In this document: one piece after another, positions 27,071 through 37,849 of the stretch
Layout: each line of letters starts with the position of its first letter
How positions within the stretch are numbered: position 1 is the stretch's first letter
Assembly: GCA_013697725.1 (NCBI GenBank)
Contig: JACCWI010000022.1
Span: 27,806-91,805 of the forward strand
DNA length: 64,000 bases
Reading direction: 5' to 3'
From: Tatlockia sp.
Lineage (GTDB): Bacteria > Pseudomonadota > Gammaproteobacteria > Legionellales > Legionellaceae
The notes under the pieces: model-generated
The model's database searches: none
What the model was told of the DNA's origin: nothing
What the model saw: the letters and a program-made list of their open reading frames with translations, nothing else
Made by a program: the position numbers and the translations under genes

Positions 27071-27835
27071 ATGCCACCCTTATACGTTAAAGAAAATGGA
27101 CAGTGGAGTCGTGATAACAATAATTATTATAGCTTTAAAATTAAGTTTAAAAGGATGGAGGATTGGCAAAATTTAATTATTAAAACTACCAATAATGATA
27201 AATCATTAATCAAGTGTTCCCTTAATTTTGGGGAGGATATAAGTGCTGATAATAATTCATGGGCTAAGCAATTGCTGTTAGCTCTAAACAAAAAATCGGT
27301 CAATCTTTCCACACCCAGAAACTTTATATTGCGCGAAGAAAAGGGCAATTATTGCTACGACTTAATAGAACCCAGCAAAAAAGAAAGGCCAAAAGAACGT
27401 TTAATCAAAATTAGCAAACATGACTCTAGCAAATCAATTTCTTTACACAAATTTTGGCAGCCGCAAAAAATTAATGTTCAAACCGAACCTCGAACAAAAC
27501 CGTTTGCCTCTCTAGCTCGCACTGCGGAAAACAGTTTATCAAGTTTTTTTGGATTAGAGATTTTACTTAATCATGAAAAGTCAGACACCTGTTGCCCGCC
27601 GCAATGCTTAACAATTAGTTTGGAAGTTATTGGTGGTTTTATATTTTTTCTTGGTATTGCCGCGGTAGCTGTTGCTTTTACTTTACTTACAGGTGTTGCA
27701 ACTCCCGTAACTATAGGATTTGGTGCTGCCTTAATTCTTTTAGGTTTAGGATTTTTGTATACAGGGCTTGTTAGACAATTTGATTGCGAATCTCTTCTTA
27801 ATGATGAACCAGACTATTATAAACCTCCACAATAG
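27071..27835 (+). CDS. Hypothetical protein with C-terminal membrane hairpin
   Basis: A 254-residue protein. The first 175 residues are soluble, basic and aromatic. Then Cys-Cys-Pro-Pro-Gln-Cys leads into two strong membrane helices (ISLEVIGGFIFFLGIAAVAVA and the next, VTIGFGAALILLGLGFLYTG) and a short acidic tail. A hairpin placed late in the chain, preceded by a soluble domain, is frequent among Legionella effectors that insert in host membranes. I recognise no family. No good ribosome site is seen before this ATG. Confidence 0.55.
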   Translation: MPPLYVKENGQWSRDNNNYYSFKIKFKRMEDWQNLIIKTTNNDKSLIKCSLNFGEDISADNNSWAKQLLLALNKKSVNLSTPRNFILREEKGNYCYDLIEPSKKERPKERLIKISKHDSSKSISLHKFWQPQKINVQTEPRTKPFASLARTAENSLSSFFGLEILLNHEKSDTCCPPQCLTISLEVIGGFIFFLGIAAVAVAFTLLTGVATPVTIGFGAALILLGLGFLYTGLVRQFDCESLLNDEPDYYKPPQ

Positions 27836-27871
27836 AATAGCCTGCGTGCTCCTTTAACTAAATTATCTAGT

Positions 27872-27908
27872 AAAAAAAGCCCCATCAGATTAACATTGAC
27901 AGGGCTTT
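27872..27908 (-). terminator. Rho-independent terminator of the EF-G gene
   Basis: Read on the minus strand: AAAGCCCTGTCA, a 9-base loop, then TGATGGGGCTTTTTTTAC. The stem is about 11 bp with one mismatch and is followed by a T-run. It serves the EF-G gene ending at 27926 and could also stop the gene from the left. Confidence 0.8.
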
Positions 27909-27925
27909 ACTAACAATGCCAAGAG

Positions 27926-30016
27926 CTACTTGGCAGCTGCGGCTTTCTTCTCTTTTTCTTTAGCAATTACTGCCTCAGATACGCTGTTGGGACAAGGAGC
28001 ATAGTGTGAGAACTCCATTGAGAATTGACCGCGACCAGAAGTAAGGGTACGCAATGTACTAATATAACCAAACATTTCTGAAAGAGGAACATCAGCCTTA
28101 ATACGTACACCAGTTGCACTGGGTTCTTGACCCGAAATCATACCGCGACGACGATTCAAGTCACCAATGACATCACCGACATTATCTTCTGTACTATAAA
28201 CGTCAACTTTCATGATTGGTTCAAGCAATTGTGGACCAGCCTTTGGTATGGATTGTCTAAATGCACCTTTTGCTGCAATTTCAAAGGCAATTGCCGAGGA
28301 GTCAACAGGGTGGAAGCCACCATCGATAATATTGACTGAAACGTCTAACACAGGGAATCCTGCCAAAGTACCGGTACCCATCATCGAGCGAAATCCTTTC
28401 TCGATTGCCGGGAAGAATTCCTTGGGAACGCTACCACCCACACAGGAGGTAACAAAAGTAAATCCTGTATTTGGCTCACCGGGTTCAATGAGGTAATCAA
28501 TCTTACCGTACTGGCCAGAACCACCCGATTGTTTCTTGTGAGTATAACTGTCTTCAATTGATTTGGTTATGGTTTCTCGGTAAGCAACCTGGGGCTGTCC
28601 TACTAATAATTCCACATCGTAAGTACGCTTGAGAATATCGACTTTAATATCAAGATGTAATTCACCCATACCGCGAAGAATGGTTTCACCTGAGTCTATA
28701 TCGGTTTCAACTCTAAAAGTTGGATCTTCTGCAACCATTTTACCAATTGCAATACTCATTTTTTCAGTTGAGGTTTTATCTTTAGGTGAGACAGCAATGG
28801 AAATAACGGGTTCTGGAAACACCATGGCTTCAAGTGTGCACTCGTGTTTAGGATCGCAAAGCGTATGACCGGTTCGAACGTTTTTCATACCTACGATAGC
28901 AATAATATCGCCTGCTTCAGCACTGTGCAATTCATTACGCTCATTGGCCTGCATCTCAACCATACGGCCGACACGTTCACTTTTACCAGTAAAGGAGTTA
29001 AGAATAGTATCGCCTTTATTCAATTTTCCTGAATATATTCGTACGAAAGTTAAAGCACCGTAACGATCATCCATGATTTTGAATGCCAATGCACGGAAGG
29101 GCTCATCAGGTGAAACAATAGCATATTCACCTGTAGGTTCACCTTCAGCATTGGTCAAAGGTTGGGGATTAACTTCCTGGGGAGCAGGTAAATAATCAAT
29201 CACTGCATCCAATAATAACTGCATCCCTTTATTCTTGAAGGCAGAACCACAATAAGTTGGGAAGAATGCTAATTCGAGAGTACCTTTGCGGATGCAGCGT
29301 TTAATGTCTTCTATTGAAGGTTCTTCGCCTTCTAAGTAAGCCATTAATAAATCATCATCCATTTCAAGCGCTTGTTCAATTAATTGTTTGCGATAATTTT
29401 CAACATCGTCAACCATATTAGCGGGTACGTCGGTAACAATGTAATTTTCTGGCTCACCGGTTTCATCCCAAACGTAAGCTTTTCGTGTTAATAAATCGAC
29501 AACACCAACAAAGTCATCTTCAACACCAATCGGCAAAGTCATAATTAATGGGTTGGCGCCCAATACTTTTTCAATTTGTGCAGTCACTTTTAAAAAGTCT
29601 GCGCCGATACGGTCAAGTTTGTTTACGAAAATCAAACGAGATACTTTGGAATTGTTCGCATAACGCCAGTTGGTTTCTGATTGAGGCTCAACTCCACCTG
29701 ATCCACAAAATACACCAATTCCGCCATCAAGTACTTTCAGTGAACGATATACTTCAACAGTGAAGTCAACGTGTCCTGGGGTATCGATTACGTTGAAACG
29801 AGTGCCTTTCCAGAAGCAACTTACCGCTGCTGACTGAATGGTAATACCACGCTCAGCTTCCTGAACCATGAAGTCGGTTGTTGATTCACCATCATGAACC
29901 TCACCAATTTTATAGTTTCTACCCGTGAGGTAAAGAATACGTTCAGTAGTGGTGGTTTTTCCGGCATCAACGTGGGCGAAGATACCAATATTTCTGTAAA
30001 GGTTTAAATCATTCAT
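27926..30016 (-). CDS. fusA: Elongation factor G, second type (FusA2-like)
   Basis: A 696-residue translational GTPase that drives ribosome translocation, or ribosome recycling in paralogues. The G1 motif AHVDAGKTT is near residue 14, switch 1 and 2 are seen as [10 protein letters not shown] and DTPGHVDFT, and G4 is NKLD. Domains II-V follow to the usual length. The [17 protein letters not shown] segment and lone location, away from rpsL-rpsG-tuf, point to the second EF-G type found in vibrios and other gammaproteobacteria rather than the str-operon gene. It is a single-gene unit with a strong terminator. Which copy is essential cannot be seen here. Confidence 0.9.
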   Translation of the reverse strand: MNDLNLYRNIGIFAHVDAGKTTTTERILYLTGRNYKIGEVHDGESTTDFMVQEAERGITIQSAAVSCFWKGTRFNVIDTPGHVDFTVEVYRSLKVLDGGIGVFCGSGGVEPQSETNWRYANNSKVSRLIFVNKLDRIGADFLKVTAQIEKVLGANPLIMTLPIGVEDDFVGVVDLLTRKAYVWDETGEPENYIVTDVPANMVDDVENYRKQLIEQALEMDDDLLMAYLEGEEPSIEDIKRCIRKGTLELAFFPTYCGSAFKNKGMQLLLDAVIDYLPAPQEVNPQPLTNAEGEPTGEYAIVSPDEPFRALAFKIMDDRYGALTFVRIYSGKLNKGDTILNSFTGKSERVGRMVEMQANERNELHSAEAGDIIAIVGMKNVRTGHTLCDPKHECTLEAMVFPEPVISIAVSPKDKTSTEKMSIAIGKMVAEDPTFRVETDIDSGETILRGMGELHLDIKVDILKRTYDVELLVGQPQVAYRETITKSIEDSYTHKKQSGGSGQYGKIDYLIEPGEPNTGFTFVTSCVGGSVPKEFFPAIEKGFRSMMGTGTLAGFPVLDVSVNIIDGGFHPVDSSAIAFEIAAKGAFRQSIPKAGPQLLEPIMKVDVYSTEDNVGDVIGDLNRRRGMISGQEPSATGVRIKADVPLSEMFGYISTLRTLTSGRGQFSMEFSHYAPCPNSVSEAVIAKEKEKKAAAAK

Positions 30017-30456
30017 AGCGCTCTTCTAAAATTAAAATAGATTAAAAAAATAGTCACCTACTATACAGTATTCTATACGGATTTGCAGCAGATTTATTTC
30101 ATCGTGGCACTAAATGGATGAATATTTTATCAAGACAACTAACAATTGATATTTATTTGTAAAAATTGATTTCCTTAAATCTTTAATAACTAATTAAATA
30201 TTCGTGCCTGCTAAGGCTTTAGAACTTGCTGAGGGGATTACTCAAACTTATTGTGGCAAATGAATGGGTTTAATTTAGTGGTACTTAGTGTTATCCATGG
30301 AATTAAATTAAAATAGAGGCAATATTTTCAATATAACTATTATTATTAGGGAGCTTCATAGGATAAACTTTGGTGAAATAAAAAGGGTTGCTTTAACTGC
30401 CTGAAACCATTTATCTAGACTAGCTCTAAATTTTTACCTTTAAGAGAAAGAAAGTA
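30017..30456. other. Intergenic, 440 bases, divergent promoters
   Basis: AT-rich gap between the divergent EF-G and acetyltransferase genes. I see no gene, RNA or clear repeat, only several weak -10-like stretches. Confidence 0.4.
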
Positions 30457-31089
30457 ATGACAACTAAACACTGGTCAAAAGTAGAATATCTTCATAAAAC
30501 TGTAACAAATCCCAATATTCATATTCGTGGAACTCATAGTTATTACAGTGATTATTGGAGCGGCTCATTTGAACAATCAGTCGTACGATATCTTTATGGT
30601 GATGAATATAGTCTTGCTAATTGGCAATCACAATGGCCAATTGATCAATTATATATAGGTGATTATGTCTGCATTGCTGCTGAAGCGGTGATTCTAATGG
30701 GTGGAAATCATACCCACCGTGCTGAATGGTTTAGCCTTTATCCCTTTGAAGAATCCCTGTTGGATGCTTATCAAGGAAAGGGCGATACTATTATTGCTGA
30801 TGGGGCTTGGCTTGGACTACGCTCAATTATTTTACCCGGTATAAAAATTGGTGAGGGTGCTATTGTCGCTGCTGCGTCCGTAGTAACTAAAGATGTTCCA
30901 GCTTACACAATTGTAGCTGGTAATCCCGCTAAAATGATAAGAAAACGTTTCGATGATGCAATAATCGACCGTCTTTTATCTTTAAAAATTTACGACTTGA
31001 ATAATGAACAGTTTGACCGTATAAAACCTTTTCTAGTTAATATTGACATTGAAAATTTAGAAAAGCAGCTGTCTGAATTTTCAATCTAG
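30457..31089 (+). CDS. CatB-like xenobiotic O-acetyltransferase
   Basis: A 210-residue left-handed beta-helix acetyltransferase. The hexapeptide turns are clear in LYIGDYVCIAAEAVILMGGN, and again in SIILPGIKIGEGAIVAAAS to VVTKDVPAYTIVAGNPAKMI. The active-site histidine falls in GGNHTHRAEW, and the W-F-S-L-Y-P-F block is typical of the XAT/CatB group that acetylates chloramphenicol or streptogramins. Many members do not confer resistance, so the substrate is open. It stands alone, 70 bases before the next hypothetical gene. Confidence 0.85.
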   Translation: MTTKHWSKVEYLHKTVTNPNIHIRGTHSYYSDYWSGSFEQSVVRYLYGDEYSLANWQSQWPIDQLYIGDYVCIAAEAVILMGGNHTHRAEWFSLYPFEESLLDAYQGKGDTIIADGAWLGLRSIILPGIKIGEGAIVAAASVVTKDVPAYTIVAGNPAKMIRKRFDDAIIDRLLSLKIYDLNNEQFDRIKPFLVNIDIENLEKQLSEFSI

Positions 31090-31159
31090 TTATTCTAATC
31101 CATCTATTGCTAAGCGAATTGAGCTATAACTAAATAGCTTCATCAGGAAAAATCTGACT

Positions 31160-32890
31160 ATGCAAGAACGAAATACTCTAGACTATAAAAAAAATTATAC
31201 TCAATTTTTTCGCTATAAAGATGAGTCTACTCCACCAATAGACGAGTCCTTTTTAGAATTTAAGATACCCAGTGCAAGAGATTTGTATCATAAAATAATT
31301 GAGCGCAACAGCTACGCACTAATTAGTAAATTATCATTAGAAGAGTTAAAACTCACCCTGGCATCTAAGGATTGTGATGTTGACTTTTTCTTTTCGCAGA
31401 TCAATATAGAAGTTTTATCCGAGACATTAAATTATTATATTTTTCATTTTAAAGAAATGGATAATGAATTAACTGCAGAACAAGCGTTTTTTTTGCGTAA
31501 TAGGCTGCTTGCCCAATTAAATGCCTTACGTCTGGAAGAAGTTAATAATAATCTTTTTGTAGATGATAGTTCATCAATACGATTACATTTATCCGATACA
31601 GAAAATTATAGATTTGCTACAGATTCCAAGCTAAGCAATCTACCAAATTCTTATCGTGCGCTTTGTATCTATGATTTGATTGTCGAAGATCTATATTTGC
31701 ATAATTTGCGCAGAGAGGATAACAATTATAAAGATAGTCTTATTAGCGATTATTTGAGTATTCATAGTTCCAAATTTGCTGAGTACGGGTGGAATGGCAG
31801 GTTTAGCCTCTCTCAAAAATTACAAGAATGCCTAAAGAATATAACCTGCGATAGAAAGGCTGCAACGCTACTTGAATGGTCTTTTGATGAGACTTACGAA
31901 GATAGAGAGCTTGAGTTTAATAGAGGTATCTTAGCTACTCTCCCTCTTACTGCAAGCGCATCCCTTGAAACCAACCCCGCGCAAAGTTATTCTACTAAGC
32001 GATACGGATTAAACAGCTATTCATATTATTATTGTTCATTAATTCAATATCGTTATCTACAAGATCTAAAGGTTCTGTTTTTACCTATCATGCAAAAGAG
32101 TGCCACGAATTCCAGGAAAGATGAATCTCATCTGGAATTTCAACAAGAGATTGAACAACTTAAAGCTCAGTTTGAAAAATGGAAAGAGTTTAAAAACCAA
32201 CCCATGGTAATAAAATTGGGAGCTTTGATTGATAAAATTGAAGACATTCGCAGGCAAGATCATAAAAAGCCTGGAAGATTTTACGCCGGAAACTGGCCGG
32301 TATGTTATTGGGAGGAAAAAGCTTTTGAGGGCAGTGAACAGAAGCCTAAAATAATTCTTATTAAAGCTTTGTATACGCTCGGATCTCAACGCCTGTTTAA
32401 GCAAGCCTTTGCTATAAAAATTCAACAAGAATTAAGAAAATCCAGTTTGACAATAAGTAGAGCTAATCTTTTTCTAAGCAATGATTCTCACTATGCTGAG
32501 GGTTATTATTTTTCGGTAAAACAAGAGGATATTGCTAAATGTTCACTAAGAAATTTATTAGTTTGTAGTGAAGCAACTATTTCTACCTCAAAAAATGTAA
32601 CCTTGGTACAACTAATGTTAGCTAATCATAAATTTTTTACGACAAAAAGGCCCATTGAATGGTTGGAATGTTTACAAGACAAAAATATGAAAACCTTGGA
32701 AATGACAACCTTTATTTGGAAATTAGCGACTTGGCCTAAAGTAAAGGTCTGGCTAAATCATCAAAAACCGAATGTTTTTTATGAGAATAATTCGTTACCC
32801 TTAGAACTTTTGTTAATAATTACCAGCTTTCTTGCTAAACTTTTAGAAGAAGATGTTTCGCAAATTAAAGACCTACCGAAATGCCAATAG
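31160..32890 (+). CDS. Large hypothetical protein, effector candidate
   Basis: A 576-residue soluble protein with no family I recognise. It is helical and rich in Tyr, Asn, Leu and Glu, with a coiled-coil-like stretch around residues 325-350 (LEFQQEIEQLKAQFEKWKEF). It ends SLPLELLLIITSFLAKLLEE, resembling an F-box first helix (LPxELlxxIxxfL), close to the C-terminus. There is no signal peptide. Its composition and lack of context fit a Legionella-specific effector; no catalytic motif can be pointed out. Confidence 0.55.
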   Translation: MQERNTLDYKKNYTQFFRYKDESTPPIDESFLEFKIPSARDLYHKIIERNSYALISKLSLEELKLTLASKDCDVDFFFSQINIEVLSETLNYYIFHFKEMDNELTAEQAFFLRNRLLAQLNALRLEEVNNNLFVDDSSSIRLHLSDTENYRFATDSKLSNLPNSYRALCIYDLIVEDLYLHNLRREDNNYKDSLISDYLSIHSSKFAEYGWNGRFSLSQKLQECLKNITCDRKAATLLEWSFDETYEDRELEFNRGILATLPLTASASLETNPAQSYSTKRYGLNSYSYYYCSLIQYRYLQDLKVLFLPIMQKSATNSRKDESHLEFQQEIEQLKAQFEKWKEFKNQPMVIKLGALIDKIEDIRRQDHKKPGRFYAGNWPVCYWEEKAFEGSEQKPKIILIKALYTLGSQRLFKQAFAIKIQQELRKSSLTISRANLFLSNDSHYAEGYYFSVKQEDIAKCSLRNLLVCSEATISTSKNVTLVQLMLANHKFFTTKRPIEWLECLQDKNMKTLEMTTFIWKLATWPKVKVWLNHQKPNVFYENNSLPLELLLIITSFLAKLLEEDVSQIKDLPKCQ

Positions 32891-32937
32891 CTAAGATTAG
32901 TTATTGGCATTCGGTTAGAATCTAAATCAATTACCTT

Positions 32938-34215
32938 TTAATTTTGCTCCAAAGAAAACAATTTTTTTATATCATCTAAATTTGCATTTACTCGTCTAAT
33001 TATAGAGGGGCTTTTAATTAAGCTTTTTAATTGGGGTGAAATAGGAATTTTAATAGTCAGCAGCGGCTCAATTAGCTCATGAAATTTAAAAGGATCAGCA
33101 GTGGCCACCACAATCCACGGTTTGTTAGCTAACTTGGTTTGAACGTGAAAGGCAGTAGCGGTATGAGGACAACTGATGTAATGGTAGTGGTTATAAATCT
33201 CTTGAATTGTTTCACGGATAGCATCGTCGTTAACACTTATCGCAGACACATTCTTTTTAAAAAGTTCAAATGAATCAAATAAATGATTTAAACGCTCTAG
33301 GTTAGATGGATTACCGACATCCATTGCATTGGCAAGAGTCCTAATACTAGGTTGTGATTGATAATGGGCGTTATTCAAGTAATCGGATAAAACTTGATTG
33401 GCATTCGTTGCTAACACAATTTCACGAATAGGAAAGCCCATGGCTTTTGCCCAATAGGCCGCAGTGGCATTACCCAGGTTACCACTTGGAATAATAAACC
33501 CTGAATTTTCTTTAAATTTTTTGAAGAATTGCATCGAGCTATAAGCATAATAAGTCATTTGTGCTAACAACCTGGCAATGTTGATAGAGTTAGCACTACT
33601 AAGTCCGCCTGCTTCCTGCCAGTGAGGGTCTAAAAATGCTGATTTTACTAATTGCTGACATTGATCAAAGTTTCCATTAACAGCAAAAGCAAATATATTC
33701 TCATCCCAACAAGTCATTTGTTGCTCTTGCATGGCTGATATTTGTTTATCGGGGTAGAGGATCACTGCGCGATAGTTTAATTTTCGGTGAAAAGCGCTTG
33801 CCACAGCGGAGCCCGTATCACCCGAGGTGGCAACCAGGATAGTTTTTTGACAATTAGCTGTTTCAGATAAACATTCTGCTAAAAAGCGCGCGCCAAGATC
33901 TTTAAAAGACGAGGTTGGGCCGTGAAATAATTCCAAGACAAATAAATTATCGTCTAGTTGCTGAAGTGGTATAGGAAAATTGAATGCTCGTTTACAGAAA
34001 GAGTCTAACTGGGTTGCAAGTGCATCGCCATTAAAAAAATGCGCGAGTAATTTTGAGGCAAACATTGGATAAGAAAGTTCTAATGAAAACCAACTTTTAT
34101 CTATAATGGGCATAGTCTCTGGAACAAATAAACCACCATCTGCCGCTAAACCTGTCTCAATTGCAGTGGATAGAGTTTTTATAATTGCCCGATTACGTGT
34201 ACTGATAAAATTCAT
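32938..34215 (-). CDS. thrC: Threonine synthase
   Basis: Converts O-phosphohomoserine to threonine with PLP, the last step of the pathway. The PLP lysine lies in GPTSSFKDLGARF; the phosphate-binding and substrate loops show VATSGDTGSAVASAF and IPSGNLGNATAAYW. Length 425 matches the short E. coli-type enzyme. It begins on the thrB stop (4-base ATGA overlap), so it is the last gene of a thrA-thrB-thrC unit. It appears intact, which contrasts with the broken thrA upstream. Confidence 0.95.
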   Translation of the reverse strand: MNFISTRNRAIIKTLSTAIETGLAADGGLFVPETMPIIDKSWFSLELSYPMFASKLLAHFFNGDALATQLDSFCKRAFNFPIPLQQLDDNLFVLELFHGPTSSFKDLGARFLAECLSETANCQKTILVATSGDTGSAVASAFHRKLNYRAVILYPDKQISAMQEQQMTCWDENIFAFAVNGNFDQCQQLVKSAFLDPHWQEAGGLSSANSINIARLLAQMTYYAYSSMQFFKKFKENSGFIIPSGNLGNATAAYWAKAMGFPIREIVLATNANQVLSDYLNNAHYQSQPSIRTLANAMDVGNPSNLERLNHLFDSFELFKKNVSAISVNDDAIRETIQEIYNHYHYISCPHTATAFHVQTKLANKPWIVVATADPFKFHELIEPLLTIKIPISPQLKSLIKSPSIIRRVNANLDDIKKLFSLEQN

Positions 34216-35171
34216 AAGATCTTCTCCTCTAAAACGACTTTCGCGGCATTTTGATTAAGGGCTGAAATCCAGCAATCTGATTTAATAGCCTTCTTTTCCA
34301 AGGTTAACCGCATGGCTAAACTAATTCTTTGTGCATCATCTTGACTGCGAGCTAAGGCAAATAGAGCAGGTCCTGAACCCGAGAGCGACATCCCTAAAGC
34401 ACCTGCTTGAAGCGCTGCTTCTTTAATTTTATAAAATTCTGGAATCAATTTTGCGCGTTGCGGTTCAATGATTAAATCGTCCAGGGAGTTTTGCATGAGT
34501 TGATAATCATTTTCATAAAGTGAGACAATAAATGAGGCTAAATTTGCTGATTGTTGACTATGTGATTTTAAGCTTAGGTTTTTTCTCAAGACTGCTCTCG
34601 CGTCTCGTGTTGCTATCTGCAAATGAGGACGAAGCAACACACAGTAAAGTTCAGGAATAGGTAACAGTACAATATTCATTAGATCTTGTGATTGAATTAA
34701 CGTCAAGCCGCCAAAAAGACAGGGCACTACATTATCCGCATGCGCTTCACCACTAGCTACCTGTTCTCCAAACAATGCATATTTTGCCAACTCAACCTTT
34801 GTTAAAGGCTGAGTTAAAAAACGATTACAAGCAACTAACGCTGCTACCGCTGAGGCCGCAGAACCTCCCATACCCGAGCAAAGAGGAATTCCTTTTTGAA
34901 TAGCAATTGAAAATCCAAATTCCAAATCTAAGTTTTGACAGAATTGTTGGACAACTACCGATGCGGTGTTCCTATCTGAGGCAAAGGGTAATAGGTTTTG
35001 CGAGTCAATTAATTCAATAACAATTTGCTGGTCGTCGCGCTTGGTTAAGGTTACCTGGTCGCCTAAAGCGTCAAAAGAAAATCCCAAAATATCAAAGCCT
35101 ACGGCAACATTGGCACAAGTCGCGGGTGCAAAAGCTTTAACTTTTTTAATGGATGGGTTAATTCTATTCAT
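34212..35171 (-). CDS. thrB: Homoserine kinase
   Basis: Phosphorylates homoserine using ATP. A GHMP-family kinase: the N-terminal KAFAPATCANVAVGFDILGF, the ATP-binding motif PLCSGMGGSAASAVAALVA, and a third motif LGMSLSGSGPALFALA. Length 319 is as usual. It starts eight bases after the thrA C-terminal remnant and overlaps thrC, so the three genes form one operon, presumably under the threonine leader at 37.6 kb. Confidence 0.95.
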   Translation of the reverse strand: MNRINPSIKKVKAFAPATCANVAVGFDILGFSFDALGDQVTLTKRDDQQIVIELIDSQNLLPFASDRNTASVVVQQFCQNLDLEFGFSIAIQKGIPLCSGMGGSAASAVAALVACNRFLTQPLTKVELAKYALFGEQVASGEAHADNVVPCLFGGLTLIQSQDLMNIVLLPIPELYCVLLRPHLQIATRDARAVLRKNLSLKSHSQQSANLASFIVSLYENDYQLMQNSLDDLIIEPQRAKLIPEFYKIKEAALQAGALGMSLSGSGPALFALARSQDDAQRISLAMRLTLEKKAIKSDCWISALNQNAAKVVLEEKIL

Positions 35172-35179
35172 ATATCACC

Positions 35180-37478
35180 TCAAGATAGTTGTGAGACTAG
35201 GCGCAATAAATCTGCAAAAATGCCCGATGCTGTTACCTCAGCTCCAGCTCCAGGGCCTTGTATAATTAATGGCCTCTCAAAATATCTTTTAGTGTTAAAA
35301 ACGAGCATATTGTCTGTTTCTTCAAGTCTTGAAAAGGGATGCTCTTTAGGTAGTAATTTTAACCCAACCTGCAAGATTCCCTTAATCCAAAACCTTAACA
35401 TCACAAAGACTAACATCATGGCCAATCTCGCGAGCCAGGCAAATCAATTTACGAGCAACATCCATCCCAGATAAATCCTCACGCGGGTCCGGCTCTGTAA
35501 ATCCTTGATTTTTTGCGTCAATGACTACTGAAGAAAACGTTCTACCTTTAGCTAATTCATTAAAGATATAACTGAGTGTTCCTGATAAAACACCTTCGAC
35601 CTGATGAATCTCATCTCCTGTTTTAATCAGATCTTGCAAAGTAGAGATCACAGGTAAGCCAGCACAAACGGTAGCTTCATAAAAATAATGTTGGTTGGCA
35701 TAAGCTCGTTTTTTTAACTGTTTGTAATAACCTAAATCTCCGGCATTTGCATGTTTATTGGGGGTAATCACATGGATGTCTCTATCCATGAACCCTAGAT
35801 ATTGCTTGGCTATACTTTCATCGGCTGTGCAATCAATGATGACTGCATGAGACAGATTTTCCTCTGCAATATGATTTATAAAATTTGATAAATTTGCTTC
35901 AACCCCATTATCTGAAAAATCATCTTGCCAATGTTCCAGGCTAATTGTAGTGTTCTTTAGCAACATCCTCTTGCTATTCATAATCCCAAGCAAATGAAGA
36001 TCAATTTGATAAGTTGATCGGAGCTTATCAAGCCCTTGCCTGAGCTGGTGCAGAAAACTTTTGGCGACAGAACCAGGACCAATTAACCCAATGGCTAATG
36101 TTTTAGGCGAAAGGTAGAAACCGGAATGTACCGCTCGCATTGCTTTAATTAAATCTCTGTTTTTTATAACCAAAGAAATATTACGCTCTGACGAACCTTG
36201 GGAGATAGCACGAATATTAATATTCGATTTAGCTAGAGCCGTACAAAGTTTTGCAGAAATACCCACCGCTCCAATCATTTCATCGCCTATCGCAGATAAA
36301 ATTGCGCAATCAGGATCAGCTTGAATACCTAAAAGAAGCTTACGCTCAAGCTCGGCTTCGAGGTTTTCCCTTAAGACTGTCATTGCTTTGTCAATTGAAA
36401 GCGCAGGCACGGCAAAGCAAATTGAGTGTTCGGAACTCGCTTGAACAATTAACATCACATTGACCTGAGCGCGATTAAGGAGATCTGCGACTCTTGAAGT
36501 AATACCAGACACAGAGATAAGTCCACTTCCTTCGATGTTGATAAGCGCTACATTTTCTATAGAGCTCAGGCCTTTAATAAGATGTAACGATTGGTTAGTT
36601 TTTTGCGAGATATAAGTTCCTGGTGCATGTGGGTTAAAGCTATTTTTTATGTAAATAGGAATTTGTTGTTCGACAACAGGGGCAATTGTCATGGGATGTA
36701 AGACTTTTGCGCCAAAATATGCAAGTTCAAACGCTTCTTTATAAGATAACGAAGGAATTACAAATGCAGAGTGCACCACATTGGGATGAGCAGAATAAAT
36801 ACCATCCACATCAGTCCAAATCGTTAATGACTTAGCCTCAAAGAGGTTCGCAAAGATAGCCGCTGAAAAATCACTGCCATTACGGCCAAGTATTGTGCGT
36901 TGACCGTTAAGAGTAGAGGCGATAAAACCTGGAATAACAAGCTGGTCAAAGCAAACGTCTTTCAATACACTGAGAAGAGCAGCTTTAGATCGCTGCCAGT
37001 CAACGCAAATCATACCCTCTCTTTCATAAATAAATACGACCTCCGCCGCATCTAAAAAAATTACTCGATTAGATTGGCCAAGAAAATGAGTTAGAATCTG
37101 TGCCGACCATAATTCTCCAAATCCTAAAATTATCCCTTGTATTTCACTTGAGTAAGACTGAGTTATTTGAATGGCATATAAAATGTCATTTATCTTTGCA
37201 AGATCGTTTTGAATCATGCTACCCAAATAAGCCAACCCCAATTCTTCGATTAAACTAAAATGTTTTTGTTCTAACTGGTTTAATGGTTGTTGGTAATCCA
37301 AGCCTTTTTTAGCTAAATCGAGCAGAATTTGTAAGGAGGAAGTCACTCCTTGCACGGCAGAAACCACTATAATTTCATTTTTTCCCTTAACTAACGTCTT
37401 GATAGCTTTAATTTTACTAGAATCTGCAAGGCTACTACCACCAAATTTGTGAATAGAACAAGAATGTATTGCTTTCAT
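35180..37478 (-). pseudogene. thrA: thrA, aspartokinase-homoserine dehydrogenase, internal deletion plus frameshift
   Basis: The main frame (35382-37478) gives 698 residues: an aspartokinase domain starting KFGGSSLADSSKI, two ACT segments, and a homoserine dehydrogenase domain with the EPDPREDLSGMDVARKLI catalytic region. It then stops just after CDVKVLD. The missing C-terminal strand block, from GLKLLPKEHPFSRL to GPGAGAEVTASGIFADLL, is present in another frame (about 35180-35390). Compared with the usual 815-825 residues, about 50-60 residues between these parts are absent. Thus a deletion whose length is not a multiple of three, not a one-base slip. The kinase half may still work; the dehydrogenase is probably damaged. 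Confidence 0.85.
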
Positions 37479-37500
37479 AAGAGCTCACCTAAATTTTGCT

Positions 37501-37590
37501 AAAAAAAATCTGAGCAAAGGATAAAGAAATCCTAAGGCCTTAATTTTTTTAAATTATTTTGGATTAAAAAAATAAAACGCTAATTAAGCG
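37501..37590 (-). promoter_or_regulatory. Attenuator region of the thr operon
   Basis: Between the leader stop and thrA. The leader end forms a small CGCT/AGCG stem directly followed by a T-rich run (TTTTATTTTTTT on the minus strand); a second T8 tract lies at 37501-37508, with an AGGAT/ATCCT stem before it. A ribosome stalled on the Thr codons would cover the first stem. The exact terminator and antiterminator folds need a folding calculation. Confidence 0.5.
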
Positions 37591-37697
37591 GTGGTGGTAG
37601 AAGAGGTGGTGGTCGTGTTTGGAGAGAAATGAAAATTTACTAAAGCAAGCAGGTTAATCGGAAGCGAAATTAGCTTCGGTGGAAGAAAGATTCTCAT
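37584..37697 (-). CDS. thrL: Threonine operon leader peptide
   Basis: A 37-residue peptide starting at ATG 37697, with GAGGA six bases upstream, and ending N-T-T-T-T-S-S-T-T-T-A: seven threonines in the last ten residues, mostly ACC codons. It lies 105 bases upstream of thrA on the same strand. This is the classic arrangement of transcription attenuation, where scarcity of charged tRNA-Thr stalls the ribosome and lets the operon be read. E. coli ThrL has mixed Thr and Ile; here the run is Thr only. The peptide itself has no other expected function. Confidence 0.85.
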   Translation of the reverse strand: MRIFLPPKLISLPINLLALVNFHFSPNTTTTSSTTTA

Positions 37698-37849
37698 ATT
37701 CATTCCTCAGGGGTTTATAGGATTGTAAATACTACCATTATTTTTTCGCTAACGGCAAGATTCCTGACTATTTATTGATGAAAAGGCGAAAATAAAAGGC
37801 TTTTAGTCATCTATACTGTAAAGAATCTATATTCTTTAATAATAAACAT

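Noticed and set aside
28127..29763. Several 60-95 codon frames opposite EF-G
   Set aside because: Antisense shadows of a strongly conserved gene.
35382..35400. Programmed frameshift in thrA
   Set aside because: Joining the frames still leaves about 50-60 residues missing, and no slippery run is seen.
35180..35425. Separate small gene of 81 codons after thrA
   Set aside because: Its residues are the C-terminal part of homoserine dehydrogenase, so it belongs to the broken thrA.
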